Source of the DNA: an uncultured Fidelibacterota bacterium
GTDB taxonomy: Bacteria > Marinisomatota > Marinisomatia > Marinisomatales > TCS55
DNA: 64,000 bases
Assembly (NCBI GenBank): GCA_913046805.1
Contig: CAJWTA010000001.1
Span: 1 to 64,000, forward strand
Direction of reading: 5' to 3'
Shown: piece after piece, positions 8,184-20,338 of the stretch
How positions within the stretch are numbered: position 1 is the first letter of the stretch
Layout: every line of letters begins with the position of its first letter
The notes under the pieces: model-generated
Told to the model about the DNA's origin: nothing
The model's database searches: none
Seen by the model: the letters and a program-made list of their open reading frames with translations, nothing else
Made by a program: the position numbers and the translations under genes

Positions 8184-10409
8184 ATGAAAAATTATTTACT
8201 CATCACCGCTTTAAATGCTTCCCTTTATTTCGGACAAGTTGTTAACGGCACGGTCTCCGATAAAATAACCGGACTTCGTTTATCAGGGGTAAATATCGTG
8301 GTAACAGATAAAAATACAGGTGTTTCGACAAACTCAAATGGAGAATTTTCGTTGGATGTGAAAGAGCTGAATAGCGATCAATTAATTCAGTTCAAGCATA
8401 TTGGCTATGATCAAATACTAATAAGAGTCGACAACTTAATCAGTCAGTCCAACATTTTGTTGCAACCAAGAGTGCTCCAATTCGAAGCAATAGAAACTGC
8501 GGGGATAAAAAGAAAACCTGCCATCGAAAAAGATTTGCCTCAGACAGTTTCAATAATTCAATCTGATGCTTTTGCATTAAGGGCTTACGTTGACGCTGGA
8601 GATTTGCTTGCAACTGATCAAAGCATTCAAATCGAGGAGTCGCTGTCTGGTCGAAAAACTGTTTCTATTCGCGGAGGCAATGCAGATGATGTTCTGGTGC
8701 TTTATAATGGATTCAGGTTAAATAGACCTTATGATAATGTTTTTGATCTATCCCTAATCGATATGCAAAATATTGAGCAAGTTGAAATTGTAAAGGGTGG
8801 ACATTCAGTTCTTTATGGATCCGATGCTTTCTCAGGTGTGATTAACATTGTTCCAAAAAATACAAAAGATAAAAATTTGAAAATTTCTCAACAATTAGGT
8901 TCATATGATTCTGGTTTTTGGAATGTTAATGGTCAGTTGAAGTTTAAAAAATCTTTTCTTTCACTTAATCAAAAAAGAGGTTCATACAAACGAATCTTCC
9001 AGGATTCACAAATTGAATCCCCTGGTTTAAATTCAGCCTTATCACATTCAGCTTTTGATATGACCAACCGTTTAAAGAATTCGCTTGTAAATGGAAATCT
9101 TGAATGGAATCTTACCCAGGATAAACAAACATTTGACAATACAAGAGACCAGAATACAATCAATTCAACTAATCAGCTCGCAGGAGTACGTTATGATGGC
9201 GTACTATGGTTTTTGGGAGAAGTCGAGTTAGCTATCGCCTCCCATAATTTATCTGAGTCCCAAAACCTCAACAATCAGCGTGGATACATAAACAGATCAC
9301 TAAATCATGTTTCAAATAAAATTGATGCTAGAAAATATATAAATTTAAATAAGGTTGAGTGGATGCTAGGAGCCCAAGCAGAAGACTCAAAGCTAGACCT
9401 CCTTGATGATCAGAGTTTAAACAATACTCAGCAGTTGGGTCTTAAGGGAGCTGAAATTAATAGACAGCACGCTGGCTTTGCTACAGTTCTCAAGCTCCAT
9501 TCAAAGGGTGATGAGCTTGGGCAGTGGCTTACAGATCTCGATATGAGTTATCGCTATGATTTTGTCAGAGATCAAAGTGATAGCCTTGTAAGCCGTAAGG
9601 AGATTTTTGATTTTTCTGAGATTGCGTCCTTAGTTGATTTTGGAAATAACCAGTGGTCAAATAGTATATTTAAAATTTCTACGATTGCATCTAAGCGCGC
9701 ACCTGGAATGACAATGGCTTATTGGGCAACAACTGGAAATAATATAAAATTTCCATCACTCCAACAGCAGATTAGTCAGTTAACTTTTATGGATCCCAAT
9801 CAACGTAGATTGAGACCAGAAAAAATGAAATCATTAGAGATTGGCATAAATATATTGACTCAACCAAAGGCAATGCTGAACGTAGATCAATTAGAATTAC
9901 AAGCCAGCGTGTTTCGTAACGATTACATAAATAAAATGCGATCCACATTCCTTTTGGGGATGCCAATAGCCTATTTTGAAAATATCCCTATTGCAACAAT
10001 GTCTGGAATAGAAGTAAAAGCAAAAGCAAAAACCTATGAAGGAAAGTTTACTGGTGAAATAGGTTTATCTAATTATAATATTTCAGATTTAAGCGCTTTT
10101 CCATTTAAATCCCCTTATAAGTTTACTATCAACACGACATCAAAATGGAGCTGGCTAACGCTAGGTGCCAGAATCTTTCAAGAAGGTGAACAAACTGGAC
10201 TGATATTGGTACCCGATAAAGGATATAATGAAATTGAGCTCCCTGCCTTTTCAAATTACGATCTCTATCTTACTATTGATATAGATTTTAGTAAAGCGAA
10301 AGGGCAAATTTCATACTCTGGTCGAAATCTCAAAAAAAATACAATCTCCCTTGACGGCTTATTATTAAGAGATACCAGGAAATATTTAACTATAAGTTTG
10401 GAACTATGA
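8184..10409 (+). CDS. TonB-dependent outer-membrane receptor with carboxypeptidase-regulatory-like N-domain
   Basis: 741 residues: a signal peptide (about 1-18), a CarboxypepD_reg-like beta-sandwich (about 19-95, 'GTVSDKITGLRLSGVNIVV...FSL'), a plug domain with 'RGGNADDVLVLYNGFRLN' and the plug-end motif 'IEQVEIVKGGHSVLYGSDAFSGVINIV', then a long beta-barrel ending in an aromatic-rich strand with 'LTISLEL' as the last residues. It takes a large substrate (siderophore, cobalamin, glycan or peptide) across the outer membrane with TonB energy. The substrate is not evident. It overlaps the following lipoprotein gene by 4 nt (ATGA), implying translational coupling and a joint function. Confidence 0.9.
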   Translation: MKNYLLITALNASLYFGQVVNGTVSDKITGLRLSGVNIVVTDKNTGVSTNSNGEFSLDVKELNSDQLIQFKHIGYDQILIRVDNLISQSNILLQPRVLQFEAIETAGIKRKPAIEKDLPQTVSIIQSDAFALRAYVDAGDLLATDQSIQIEESLSGRKTVSIRGGNADDVLVLYNGFRLNRPYDNVFDLSLIDMQNIEQVEIVKGGHSVLYGSDAFSGVINIVPKNTKDKNLKISQQLGSYDSGFWNVNGQLKFKKSFLSLNQKRGSYKRIFQDSQIESPGLNSALSHSAFDMTNRLKNSLVNGNLEWNLTQDKQTFDNTRDQNTINSTNQLAGVRYDGVLWFLGEVELAIASHNLSESQNLNNQRGYINRSLNHVSNKIDARKYINLNKVEWMLGAQAEDSKLDLLDDQSLNNTQQLGLKGAEINRQHAGFATVLKLHSKGDELGQWLTDLDMSYRYDFVRDQSDSLVSRKEIFDFSEIASLVDFGNNQWSNSIFKISTIASKRAPGMTMAYWATTGNNIKFPSLQQQISQLTFMDPNQRRLRPEKMKSLEIGINILTQPKAMLNVDQLELQASVFRNDYINKMRSTFLLGMPIAYFENIPIATMSGIEVKAKAKTYEGKFTGEIGLSNYNISDLSAFPFKSPYKFTINTTSKWSWLTLGARIFQEGEQTGLILVPDKGYNEIELPAFSNYDLYLTIDIDFSKAKGQISYSGRNLKKNTISLDGLLLRDTRKYLTISLEL

Positions 10410-11284
10410 CCAGAAAAATTACTATTATATCAACTTTCTTTTTGTTCTTTTCATCTTGTGAAGAAAATCCTTTTTCATCAAAGAGCGGTATTCCTCACCG
10501 TAAGATATTCGGGGTAGTTAATCTTGAGGGAGTGGAACTTTATCCGGAAGGAAATCATAGCGGTATTTTCATTTGGTCTAATCAGCTTGGCATAAGTGAT
10601 CTTAGTGGTGCAGATGGGTCCTTCGAGTTGGAGCTTCCGGCTGCAAGTTCACCAAATGGTGGTGGAATTGTTGATGGAGATTATACCTTGTATTTTTTTA
10701 TGGCAAATTATGAGGTTTCAACTGTTGAAGTAACTTTTGCTGGCGGAGAGATATTGAACGACGATAGGGTAATTAAAATTGACGGCGAATTAAGAAAAAG
10801 AATTAATTTAAAAAGAATGGTTCAGATTAATACTGAAGTTCAACCTAGCACCTTTCCAACAGATTTTGAAGAAGATGTGAAAGTATTAATTAATGCGACC
10901 CCCGATAGAAGTGATATTTTTTTCTATTTAAAGGGTATAGAGATACCTCGAATGGGTACAATTTACTCCGGGTTGTTGATAAAAGACGCTTCATCTGGAG
11001 AATTAGTTCTATCTTTCAATCCCGATACAGCAAACACTATTAAAAGAGTTATAGATAAGCCCTACAGAGAATTTCTTATCAATTTTGAAGTTATCGATGA
11101 TTCTCTAGGTTCTGCATTGCCCCCAGGTTCATATGAAGCTGTACCCTACATAATTGTAGAGAGCAATGATATGGTCCCTACACACCTTCTTGAAGCCTTG
11201 GGTTCAGATTATAACGAATTTTCAGAAAAATACTTTCGATATCCAATGTATCGAACTGGCGGTAAATTCACCATAACAGAATAG
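10406..11284 (+). CDS. lipoprotein coupled to the TonB-dependent receptor
   Basis: 292 residues beginning with a lipoprotein signal peptide (MTRKITIISTFFLFFSSC) whose lipobox Cys is residue 18. The mature part begins with a region that looks like a carboxypeptidase-regulatory beta-sandwich (about residues 35-120, 'KIFGVVNLEGVELYPEGNHSGIFIW...'), then beta-rich sequence of no family I recognise. The start overlaps the receptor stop by 4 nt. By analogy with receptor-lipoprotein pairs it may cap the receptor or bind ligand at the cell surface, but that is inference. A weak hairpin downstream (11294-11310) could end the transcript. Confidence 0.72.
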   Translation: MTRKITIISTFFLFFSSCEENPFSSKSGIPHRKIFGVVNLEGVELYPEGNHSGIFIWSNQLGISDLSGADGSFELELPAASSPNGGGIVDGDYTLYFFMANYEVSTVEVTFAGGEILNDDRVIKIDGELRKRINLKRMVQINTEVQPSTFPTDFEEDVKVLINATPDRSDIFFYLKGIEIPRMGTIYSGLLIKDASSGELVLSFNPDTANTIKRVIDKPYREFLINFEVIDDSLGSALPPGSYEAVPYIIVESNDMVPTHLLEALGSDYNEFSEKYFRYPMYRTGGKFTITE

Positions 11285-11293
11285 GCTATCCTC

Positions 11294-11317
11294 GAAAGGA
11301 ACATCCTTTCTTTCTTG
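11294..11317 (+). terminator. weak candidate terminator after receptor-lipoprotein pair
   Basis: GAAAGGA (11294-11300), a 3-nt loop and TCCTTTC (11304-11310), followed by TTTCTTG. The stem is short and the T-tract is broken, so the strength is doubtful. Confidence 0.35.
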
Positions 11318-11362
11318 TCGTTATTATATTAGTTTTACGCCAGTACATTATAGGATAAATAT

Positions 11363-12079
11363 ATGTTTTCTTCATTAGTTAATACGCTCACAGCGCCTAA
11401 AGAAACTTTTGAAAAAATTTCTGAAGATTATGGCTTTAAAGAAGCCATGGCGCCATTATCTGTGATTATGATTTTGGCAGTAATATCATCAATGATTCTA
11501 TCTGACCAAATTGCAGATCTTCAATGGGATCAAATCCAACAAAGCTTAAATGATAATCCTAATATTTCAGAGGAGCAGAAACAAGAAATTCTTGGATCTC
11601 AATACGACCGTATTTACTCAGGTTCAGGAGCTAGTGCTATTTTCATCTATGCGAGCTCAGCAATTTCATGGCCAGTTAGAGTTTTATTTTGGTCCTTATT
11701 TTCAATGTTAATATCCAACTTAATCTTGGGTTCAAAAAATAAATTTGGAAAAGTTTTTACCGTCGCTTCTTTTTCTTATCTCCCTTCAGTTGTTGAATAT
11801 TTAGTCAAAACGCCTATTCAATATTCCACAGACAACATGATGATCTTTACGGGGCTAGGTGCATTTGGTATTGGAGATCAGGGTAGTTTTATCAACAATT
11901 TTTTGAGCGGTATTGATATCTTTGCTATTTGGCGAGTGTATTTGACCGCTGTGGGATTTACATTTTTGTACAAATCGAAAATCAATGATACGCTCAGAGC
12001 TTTAGCAATTTTGTGGATGAGTAGCTTGGTGATCTTTTCGTCAATAGGAGCATTTTTTGCTGGACTGGGTGGCGCTTAA
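11363..12079 (+). CDS. Yip1 domain membrane protein
   Basis: 238 residues. The start 'SLVNTLTAPKETFEKISED' (a 'p..tf..i' motif before the first membrane span) and about five hydrophobic segments match bacterial Yip1/DUF1282-type integral membrane proteins. A polar region between the first two segments (about residues 48-80) carries many Gln/Asp. The role in bacteria is unknown. It has an AGGA ribosome-binding site and lies 7 nt before the tolC-like gene, so it is probably the first gene of the efflux cluster; a part in assembling or tuning the exporter is speculation. Confidence 0.72.
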   Translation: MFSSLVNTLTAPKETFEKISEDYGFKEAMAPLSVIMILAVISSMILSDQIADLQWDQIQQSLNDNPNISEEQKQEILGSQYDRIYSGSGASAIFIYASSAISWPVRVLFWSLFSMLISNLILGSKNKFGKVFTVASFSYLPSVVEYLVKTPIQYSTDNMMIFTGLGAFGIGDQGSFINNFLSGIDIFAIWRVYLTAVGFTFLYKSKINDTLRALAILWMSSLVIFSSIGAFFAGLGGA

Positions 12080-12086
12080 CTAAGCA

Positions 12087-13400
12087 ATGAAAGCGTTTGT
12101 TTTAATAGCGATATCAATTTGCTATTCTCAAAATTATACTCTTGATCAAGCTGTTGAAATCGCTTTACAAAACAAAGAAGCCCTCAAAGCATCTGCTCTT
12201 GATTTACGGTCCTCTAAACAAGACATAAAAAGTTCATACAGTGGAATTTTACCATCTGTACGCGCTACTGGCGGTGTGACAGAATCGCAATTTCCTAGAC
12301 AATCAGTTGGATTTAATCAGTCATCTGGAGAAATTTTATCTGACGTAAGCAGCATAACCTCGGCTTCTTCTAATATAACTGTCAATCAAACTATTTACGA
12401 TGGTGGTGTTTGGTGGAATAGTATTCGTCTTGCAAAAAATAACTATAAAGTCTCAGAGGAATTCAATCGGCAGATAAAAACAAATATTATTCGAAATGTA
12501 CATTTTGCATATTTTAATTACTTAAAGGCAATACAGCTTTTGGGTGTAGCAAGATCTAACTTGATGAGTTCGCAACAACAACTTACATTGGTACAACAGC
12601 AATTTGATCTTGGATCTGCCAAGAAAACAGATCTTTTAAAAGCTAAAGTTCGATTTGGTCAGGCCCGAGTAGATGTTATTAGCAATGATGCTTCTGTGAA
12701 GAGCACATATCGCGACCTTAAAAATTCAATGGGTATAACAAAAAATAATGATGACTTTACTATTAGCGAAGTAGAAAAACCTCTAGAAATAATTCCGGAA
12801 TTCGAAACGGGTTTTGAATTACTTCAAAAATTTAATCCGAGCGTCAAAGCAAAACAATATCAGATTGTGACTGCAAAACTAAGTACGAAAATTGCAAAAG
12901 GTTCACGAATGCCTAATATAAGCATTTCTGCAAGTGCATTTGGAACGGCTGAAAGTTTAAGCGAGGCAGTATCAAATAGCTATGGCGATAATCAGAGAAC
13001 AAATACTTCACTTTCAATTTCTCTTCCATTGTACAGTGGAAATACTATTTCAGCGCGGATTCAAAAGGCAAAAATTGCAGTAAACAAACAAGAATCAGAG
13101 TATTTAACCCAGCTAGAGGATCTTTCAGTACAGCTAAAAGACCTTATTGATCAATTGCAAAACTTCAATGAAATAATACCTATCAATGAGACAGTTTTAG
13201 AGTCTGCTGAGGAGGACTTAAAGCTTTCTCAGGTACGATACTCGCAAGGATCTACAACTATTTTAGAAGTTTTAAATGCCCAGGTATCCGTTGTTCAAGC
13301 TAAATCTTCTTTGGTTCGTTCAAAGTATGATGCTTTCATTCAGCAAGCAAATTTAAAAGCTCTGCTTGGCACATTGGATAATGAGCAGAAAAATAACTAG
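12087..13400 (+). CDS. TolC-family outer-membrane efflux protein
   Basis: 437 residues: a short signal peptide ending near residue 14, then two repeats of the TolC/OEP helix-barrel pattern. The first begins '[20 protein letters not shown]', the second near '[16 protein letters not shown]'. '[46 protein letters not shown]' is the typical C-terminal OEP block. It forms the outer-membrane exit duct for the adaptor and ABC transporter encoded just downstream (next start 9 nt on). The exported compound is unknown. Confidence 0.9.
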   Translation: MKAFVLIAISICYSQNYTLDQAVEIALQNKEALKASALDLRSSKQDIKSSYSGILPSVRATGGVTESQFPRQSVGFNQSSGEILSDVSSITSASSNITVNQTIYDGGVWWNSIRLAKNNYKVSEEFNRQIKTNIIRNVHFAYFNYLKAIQLLGVARSNLMSSQQQLTLVQQQFDLGSAKKTDLLKAKVRFGQARVDVISNDASVKSTYRDLKNSMGITKNNDDFTISEVEKPLEIIPEFETGFELLQKFNPSVKAKQYQIVTAKLSTKIAKGSRMPNISISASAFGTAESLSEAVSNSYGDNQRTNTSLSISLPLYSGNTISARIQKAKIAVNKQESEYLTQLEDLSVQLKDLIDQLQNFNEIIPINETVLESAEEDLKLSQVRYSQGSTTILEVLNAQVSVVQAKSSLVRSKYDAFIQQANLKALLGTLDNEQKNN

Positions 13401-13408
13401 GAGTCATT

Positions 13409-14716
13409 GTGTCTGAAAAAAATAAATCAAATAAAAGAAAGTGGATTATAATTGTCATTGCAGTTTCTTTTGTTATCGTAACAGTAATTTTCAGTTTGAA
13501 TCAAGGCGATAAGGATGCAGTTAGTGTTGAAACCGAAATGGTCAAGTATAATACTGTCATTCAAAAGGTTAATGCTAGTGGAACTATTCAGCCAGAGACC
13601 GAAGTTAAAATAAGCTCTTCCACATCATCCGCTTGGATTGAATCAATCACCGTTAAAGAGGGTGATTATGTTAAAAAGGGTCAACTCCTAATATCTTTAG
13701 ATAGAAAACAACTACTTTCAAATTACAATGCTGCTATGTCTTCTGTTCGTTCTGCAAAAGCACGTGTAAAGCAGGAAGTGGCTAGTAAGAAAAGAATAGA
13801 AACTATGTATGACCAAAATTTGGCATCCGATCAAGAACTTGAAGCTATTCAGGCATCATATGAAATTGCCAATAGTCAATTAGAGCAAGCAAGGGCAAAC
13901 CTAGAATCTAGAAAAGATGAGCTTGATAGGGCTAAAATAACTTCACCCCAAAATGGAATCGTGACATTGATCAATAAAGAAATAGGTGAAATGGCTTTGG
14001 GCGGGATGTTTCAAGCAGAAGTCCTGATGGTAATTGCAGATCTATCAAAAATGGAAGTAATAATTGACGTCAACGAAAATGATGTTGTATCAATTTCAAG
14101 AGGCGATACGGCAGAAATTGAAATAGATGCTTTCTTAGATACTCTTTTTTATGGAGTTGTAAACGAAGTCGCATTGGTACCACAGGTAACAGGCATGGGT
14201 TCGCAGCAGCAAGTGACAAATTTTCAAGTAAAAGTTAGGATGATCAACGTTCCAGATAATATTCGCCCGGGAATGAGTGCGACCGTTGATATCATTACTG
14301 ATAAAAAAGAAGAAGTTTTAACAATTCCGATACAGAGCCTTACCGCAAGAAAAAAAGGAGTCGAGCTCATCGAGATGGGTAAAAAACCAAAAGATAGCTT
14401 TAACAGTAAAAACATCAAAACAGAAATGGAGGAACTGGTGTTTATTGTTAAAGATTCTGAAGGCTTGGTTGATCGCGGTGAATCTTCTTCAAAAAACACA
14501 TTTGACAGACCATTTAAAAAAGCAAAAAAAGGGACAAAATATGTCCACGTAAGACCTGTTAAGGTTGGAATATCAAGTGAAACAGATTACGAAGTTCTGA
14601 GCGGCCTCAACGAGGGAGATAAGATCGTAACCGGAAGCTATAAATCAATAAGTAGAGAATTAAAACACAACGCACTTGTAAAGTTAAAATCCGATAAGAA
14701 AAATAAGAACGATTAG
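13409..14716 (+). CDS. MacA/HlyD-type periplasmic adaptor protein
   Basis: 435 residues, read from a GTG with an AGGAG site just upstream. One N-terminal membrane anchor (about residues 11-30), then a lipoyl-like half ('[17 protein letters not shown]'), a coiled-coil hairpin (about residues 105-170), the second lipoyl half ('[19 protein letters not shown]') and beta-barrel and membrane-proximal domains ('[10 protein letters not shown]', '[16 protein letters not shown]'). A polar Lys/Ser-rich insertion at about residues 325-375 lies between these last two parts. It bridges the TolC-like protein and the inner-membrane ABC transporter. The next gene starts directly after its stop. Confidence 0.9.
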   Translation: MSEKNKSNKRKWIIIVIAVSFVIVTVIFSLNQGDKDAVSVETEMVKYNTVIQKVNASGTIQPETEVKISSSTSSAWIESITVKEGDYVKKGQLLISLDRKQLLSNYNAAMSSVRSAKARVKQEVASKKRIETMYDQNLASDQELEAIQASYEIANSQLEQARANLESRKDELDRAKITSPQNGIVTLINKEIGEMALGGMFQAEVLMVIADLSKMEVIIDVNENDVVSISRGDTAEIEIDAFLDTLFYGVVNEVALVPQVTGMGSQQQVTNFQVKVRMINVPDNIRPGMSATVDIITDKKEEVLTIPIQSLTARKKGVELIEMGKKPKDSFNSKNIKTEMEELVFIVKDSEGLVDRGESSSKNTFDRPFKKAKKGTKYVHVRPVKVGISSETDYEVLSGLNEGDKIVTGSYKSISRELKHNALVKLKSDKKNKND

Positions 14717-15421
14717 GTGTCAAATTTAATTTCACTAAATCAAATTAAACGACATTACGATGTTGGGGGTGAGCTTGTAAAGGCACTTGATGGTGTCGAT
14801 GTATCAATCAATGCCAATGAGTATATTTCCATAATGGGGCCATCAGGTTCTGGCAAATCAACGCTAATGAATATTATTGGCTGTCTTGATACGCCAACTG
14901 ATGGAACATATCAATTTGAAGGAGAGCTTGTTCATGAGATGGATGATGACCAGCTTGCTTCAATTCGTAACCGAAAAATTGGATTCGTTTTCCAAACGTT
15001 TAATCTCCTTCCAAGAGCAAATGCGTTACGAAATGTCGAGGTACCACTTATTTATTCTAATACTCCTAAAGTTGAAAGACTTGAAATTGCTAGATCGTCT
15101 CTTGTTTCAGTGGGATTAGAGGATAGACTAGATCACAAACCAAATGAGTTGTCAGGCGGACAAAGGCAGAGGGTTGCCATAGCTAGGGCGCTAGTGAATA
15201 ATCCATCGATTATTTTAGCAGATGAGCCGACAGGAAATTTAGACTCCAAAAGTGGGATTGAAATTATGAAGATATTGAATGACTTACATACAAAAGGCAA
15301 TACGATTATCTTAGTAACACATGAAGAAGAAATTGCACTTCATGCAAATCGTATCATCACTCTCTTTGATGGGAAGATTAAGGAAGATCGTAAAAATGAA
15401 AACACTATAAAGGCCGTATAA
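14717..15421 (+). CDS. MacB/LolD-type ABC transporter ATPase
   Basis: 234 residues from a GTG codon that follows the adaptor stop with no gap. Walker [11 protein letters not shown]-loop FQTFNLLP, signature [15 protein letters not shown], Walker [13 protein letters not shown] and the switch His in VTHEEE are all present. The sequence is of the MacB/LolD/FtsE class that powers FtsX-like permeases. Unlike MacB, where ATPase and permease are one chain, this ATPase is separate. It overlaps the first permease gene by 1 nt (TAATG). Confidence 0.93.
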   Translation: MSNLISLNQIKRHYDVGGELVKALDGVDVSINANEYISIMGPSGSGKSTLMNIIGCLDTPTDGTYQFEGELVHEMDDDQLASIRNRKIGFVFQTFNLLPRANALRNVEVPLIYSNTPKVERLEIARSSLVSVGLEDRLDHKPNELSGGQRQRVAIARALVNNPSIILADEPTGNLDSKSGIEIMKILNDLHTKGNTIILVTHEEEIALHANRIITLFDGKIKEDRKNENTIKAV

Positions 15422-16632
15422 TGTCTTCATTGTTTTTTGAAAGTGTGAAAATCGCTGTCGATTCAATCCTATCAAACAAAATTCGTTCATTTTTAACGGG
15501 TCTTAGCATAATAATTGGCATTCTTACCGTAACTCTAATGGGAACCCTAATTTCAGGTTTAGACAGAGGGTTTGAAAAAAGTATGGATTTTTTGGGAAAA
15601 GACGTGCTGTCAATAAGTCGATGGGAGTGGTTTGGTGGACAAGATTGGTGGGAAGTTCGTAATAGGCCTAGAATTAGATTAGATTATGTTGAAAAGATTA
15701 AGGATAGATCAAAATACGCTGAGGCTGTTGCACCTGTAATGCAAAGAGGTGCGAGTTTATCGCGAGGAGACCTGGGAGCTCGTTCTCAGATTTTTGGAAC
15801 TACAACAGAATATTTAAAAACAACAAATTATGGTGTGGAGGCAGGGAGATTCTTTACTGATGGAGAGGATAGGTCTGGTGCTAGAGTAGCGCTATTAGGG
15901 CATGACGTTGCAGAGAACCTATTTCCTAACGAAGATCCTTTAGGAAAAAATTTTAAAATAGATGGCATCAGGTTTCGAGTCCTGGGAGTAATGGAAAAAC
16001 AAGGAAAGTTTTTAGGCTTATTTAGTTTTGATACGCAGGTTATTATACCTTCAGGTGCAACCCAGAGATTGTTTTCAAGAAGAGGATTTCTAAGAATAAG
16101 TGTAAAAATACCAGATGATAAAATTGAAGAATCTAAGGACGAAATTTATGGGATTATGAGACAAATTAGAGGATTGAAGCCAATGGAAAAAGATGATTTT
16201 GCTGTTAATCAAACGGTGGCCTTTGAAAACATATATAACTCTATAAAGTTTGCTATTGGAGGAGTGGGTATTTTCATAACAATCTTGTCTCTTGTGGTTG
16301 GAGGAATAGGGATCATGAATATCATGTTCGTTTCCGTTAAAGAAAGGACCAAAGAGATAGGTGTTCGAAAGGCAATTGGCGCGACGAGAAATATGATCTT
16401 GACTCAATTTTTAATGGAAGCTACCATGATTTGCGTAATTGGAGGGTTGATTGGACTGTCATTTGCCTATATTTTAAGTATAGTTATAAATCAATTTTTC
16501 CCTTCAACAATGCCAATTTGGCTTGCGCTAACGTCAATTTCACTGAGTGTATTTGTTGGAATAACAGCTGGACTAATACCATCTTACAAAGCAGCAAGAC
16601 TTGATCCGATTGATGCATTGAGGTATGAATAA
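15421..16632 (+). CDS. MacB-like ABC permease, first subunit
   Basis: 403 residues: an N-terminal membrane segment (about 20-45) after the 'ALDSILSNKIRSFLTGLSIIIG'-type amphipathic start, a large periplasmic MacB_PCD domain, and a C-terminal FtsX domain with three membrane segments containing 'GGIGIMNIMFVSVKERTKEIGVRKAIGATRNMI' and ending 'YKAARLDPIDALRYE'. That signature is typical of MacB-class mechanotransmission transporters. It pairs with the next gene, which has the same layout, so the transporter is probably a heterodimer. Confidence 0.9.
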   Translation: MSSLFFESVKIAVDSILSNKIRSFLTGLSIIIGILTVTLMGTLISGLDRGFEKSMDFLGKDVLSISRWEWFGGQDWWEVRNRPRIRLDYVEKIKDRSKYAEAVAPVMQRGASLSRGDLGARSQIFGTTTEYLKTTNYGVEAGRFFTDGEDRSGARVALLGHDVAENLFPNEDPLGKNFKIDGIRFRVLGVMEKQGKFLGLFSFDTQVIIPSGATQRLFSRRGFLRISVKIPDDKIEESKDEIYGIMRQIRGLKPMEKDDFAVNQTVAFENIYNSIKFAIGGVGIFITILSLVVGGIGIMNIMFVSVKERTKEIGVRKAIGATRNMILTQFLMEATMICVIGGLIGLSFAYILSIVINQFFPSTMPIWLALTSISLSVFVGITAGLIPSYKAARLDPIDALRYE

Positions 16633-16635
16633 AAA

Positions 16636-17886
16636 GTGATCCTAAGTAGTCAGATCAAAAGTATTTTGCGTGAAAGCGTTCGAATGACCTTTGATGCTAT
16701 TCGTGCAAACAAATTAAGATCGACCCTTACTCTTTTAGGAATATCGGTTGGTATTTTTTCAGTCATTAGCGTCATGACTGCAATTAAAACACTTGAAAGC
16801 TCTATTGAGTCTGGGTTAAATGTGTTTGGAACCAATACTTTTTTGATAACTAAAGATCCAGCGATTCAATTTGGAGGAAATGAAAAGTATCGAAATAGAA
16901 AAAATATTGATTTAGACCAATATCTTCAATTAAAGGAGCGCGCTAAGCTACCAATACTTGTAAGTGGCGGAGATGAAACAGAGAGGGTGCGAGTTGTAAC
17001 GTATAAAGATAAGAAAACAAAACAAGCCCCTCGAGTTTCTGGCGGAGATTCTGGCACCTTGAGAACTGTCAATACGTATATTGCAGATGGTAGAAACTTG
17101 ACTGAGGAAGACGTGCATCTATCCCGCAGTGTTTGTATCATCGGAGCTGATGTTGTTGACATTCTTTTCCCATTTGAGGATCCACTAGGTAAGGTTATTC
17201 AACTTCAAGGGATTAACTTTACCGTAGTTGGAGTTACGGAAAGGCAAGGTCAGTCTTTTGGTCAAAGCCAAGACAATTATGTTTTCATGCCGGTGACTAC
17301 CTTTTTACAACGCTTTAGAGGTAAATCCTATTCCTTGGGCATTACCGTTGAATCCGAATCCTCTGAAATGTACAGTGAAACATTGGATGAAGTGATTGGT
17401 GTGCTAAGGGCAATACGAAAAGTACCCCCTGGAGAAGAGAACGATTTTGAGATTACTACAAATGATGAATTAATGGAAACCTTTGGAACGTTTACAGGAT
17501 CTATAAAGATCTTTGCTTTCTCAATTAGCGTTATAGCATTAATTGTTGCTGGAATAGGAATTATGAATATAATGCTCGTATCTGTAACTGAAAGAATTAA
17601 AGAGATTGGTATACGAAAAGCCATAGGTGCAACAAGAAGTCATATATTGTTTCAATTTCTAACCGAATCAGTCTTTTTATGTCAGATAGGCGGAATAATT
17701 GGAGTGATTTTTGGTGTAGCTGCTGGAAATATTATCTCATTGGTAGCGAAAGTCCCCGCAGTAATACCGTTTGACTGGGCCATTTATGGAGTCATAAGTT
17801 GTTCAATCATTGGTATTGGATTTGGTAGTTACCCTGCATGGAGAGCTGCAAATTTAGATCCCGTTGAATCTATGCGTTTTGAATAA
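16636..17886 (+). CDS. MacB-like ABC permease, second subunit
   Basis: 416 residues from a GTG 3 nt after the first permease. Same architecture: 'ALRANKLRSTLTLLGISVG'-like first helix (here 'AIRANKLRSTLTLLGISVGIFSVI'), a periplasmic domain and a C-terminal FtsX domain with 'GIMNIMLVSVTERIKEIGIRKAIGATRSHI' and terminal 'WRAANLDPVESMRFE'. The periplasmic region differs clearly from that of subunit one, as expected for a heterodimer with a shared ATPase. It closes the efflux cluster; the next gene lies 122 nt on behind its own promoter. Confidence 0.9.
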   Translation: MILSSQIKSILRESVRMTFDAIRANKLRSTLTLLGISVGIFSVISVMTAIKTLESSIESGLNVFGTNTFLITKDPAIQFGGNEKYRNRKNIDLDQYLQLKERAKLPILVSGGDETERVRVVTYKDKKTKQAPRVSGGDSGTLRTVNTYIADGRNLTEEDVHLSRSVCIIGADVVDILFPFEDPLGKVIQLQGINFTVVGVTERQGQSFGQSQDNYVFMPVTTFLQRFRGKSYSLGITVESESSEMYSETLDEVIGVLRAIRKVPPGEENDFEITTNDELMETFGTFTGSIKIFAFSISVIALIVAGIGIMNIMLVSVTERIKEIGIRKAIGATRSHILFQFLTESVFLCQIGGIIGVIFGVAAGNIISLVAKVPAVIPFDWAIYGVISCSIIGIGFGSYPAWRAANLDPVESMRFE

Positions 17887-17931
17887 AACTTATCTTAAAC
17901 ATTCTTGTAGCTACCCAACAGTTCTTATAAA

Positions 17932-17960
17932 TTGATATATCTTTTAGAATTAAATAAAAT
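17932..17960 (+). promoter_or_regulatory. candidate sigma70-type promoter of the Kdo/LPS operon
   Basis: TTGATA (17932-17937), a 17-nt spacer and TAAAAT (17955-17960) form one of the best -35/-10 pairs in the window. The predicted start near 17967 gives a leader of about 40 nt before kdsB, which has no obvious Shine-Dalgarno sequence. Confidence 0.6.
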
Positions 17961-18008
17961 GAATGATATCTCTAACAGATTTTCCTTTAAAATATATGCA
18001 CTAACCCA

Positions 18009-20335
<2,327 letters not shown>

Positions 20336-20338
20336 AAT

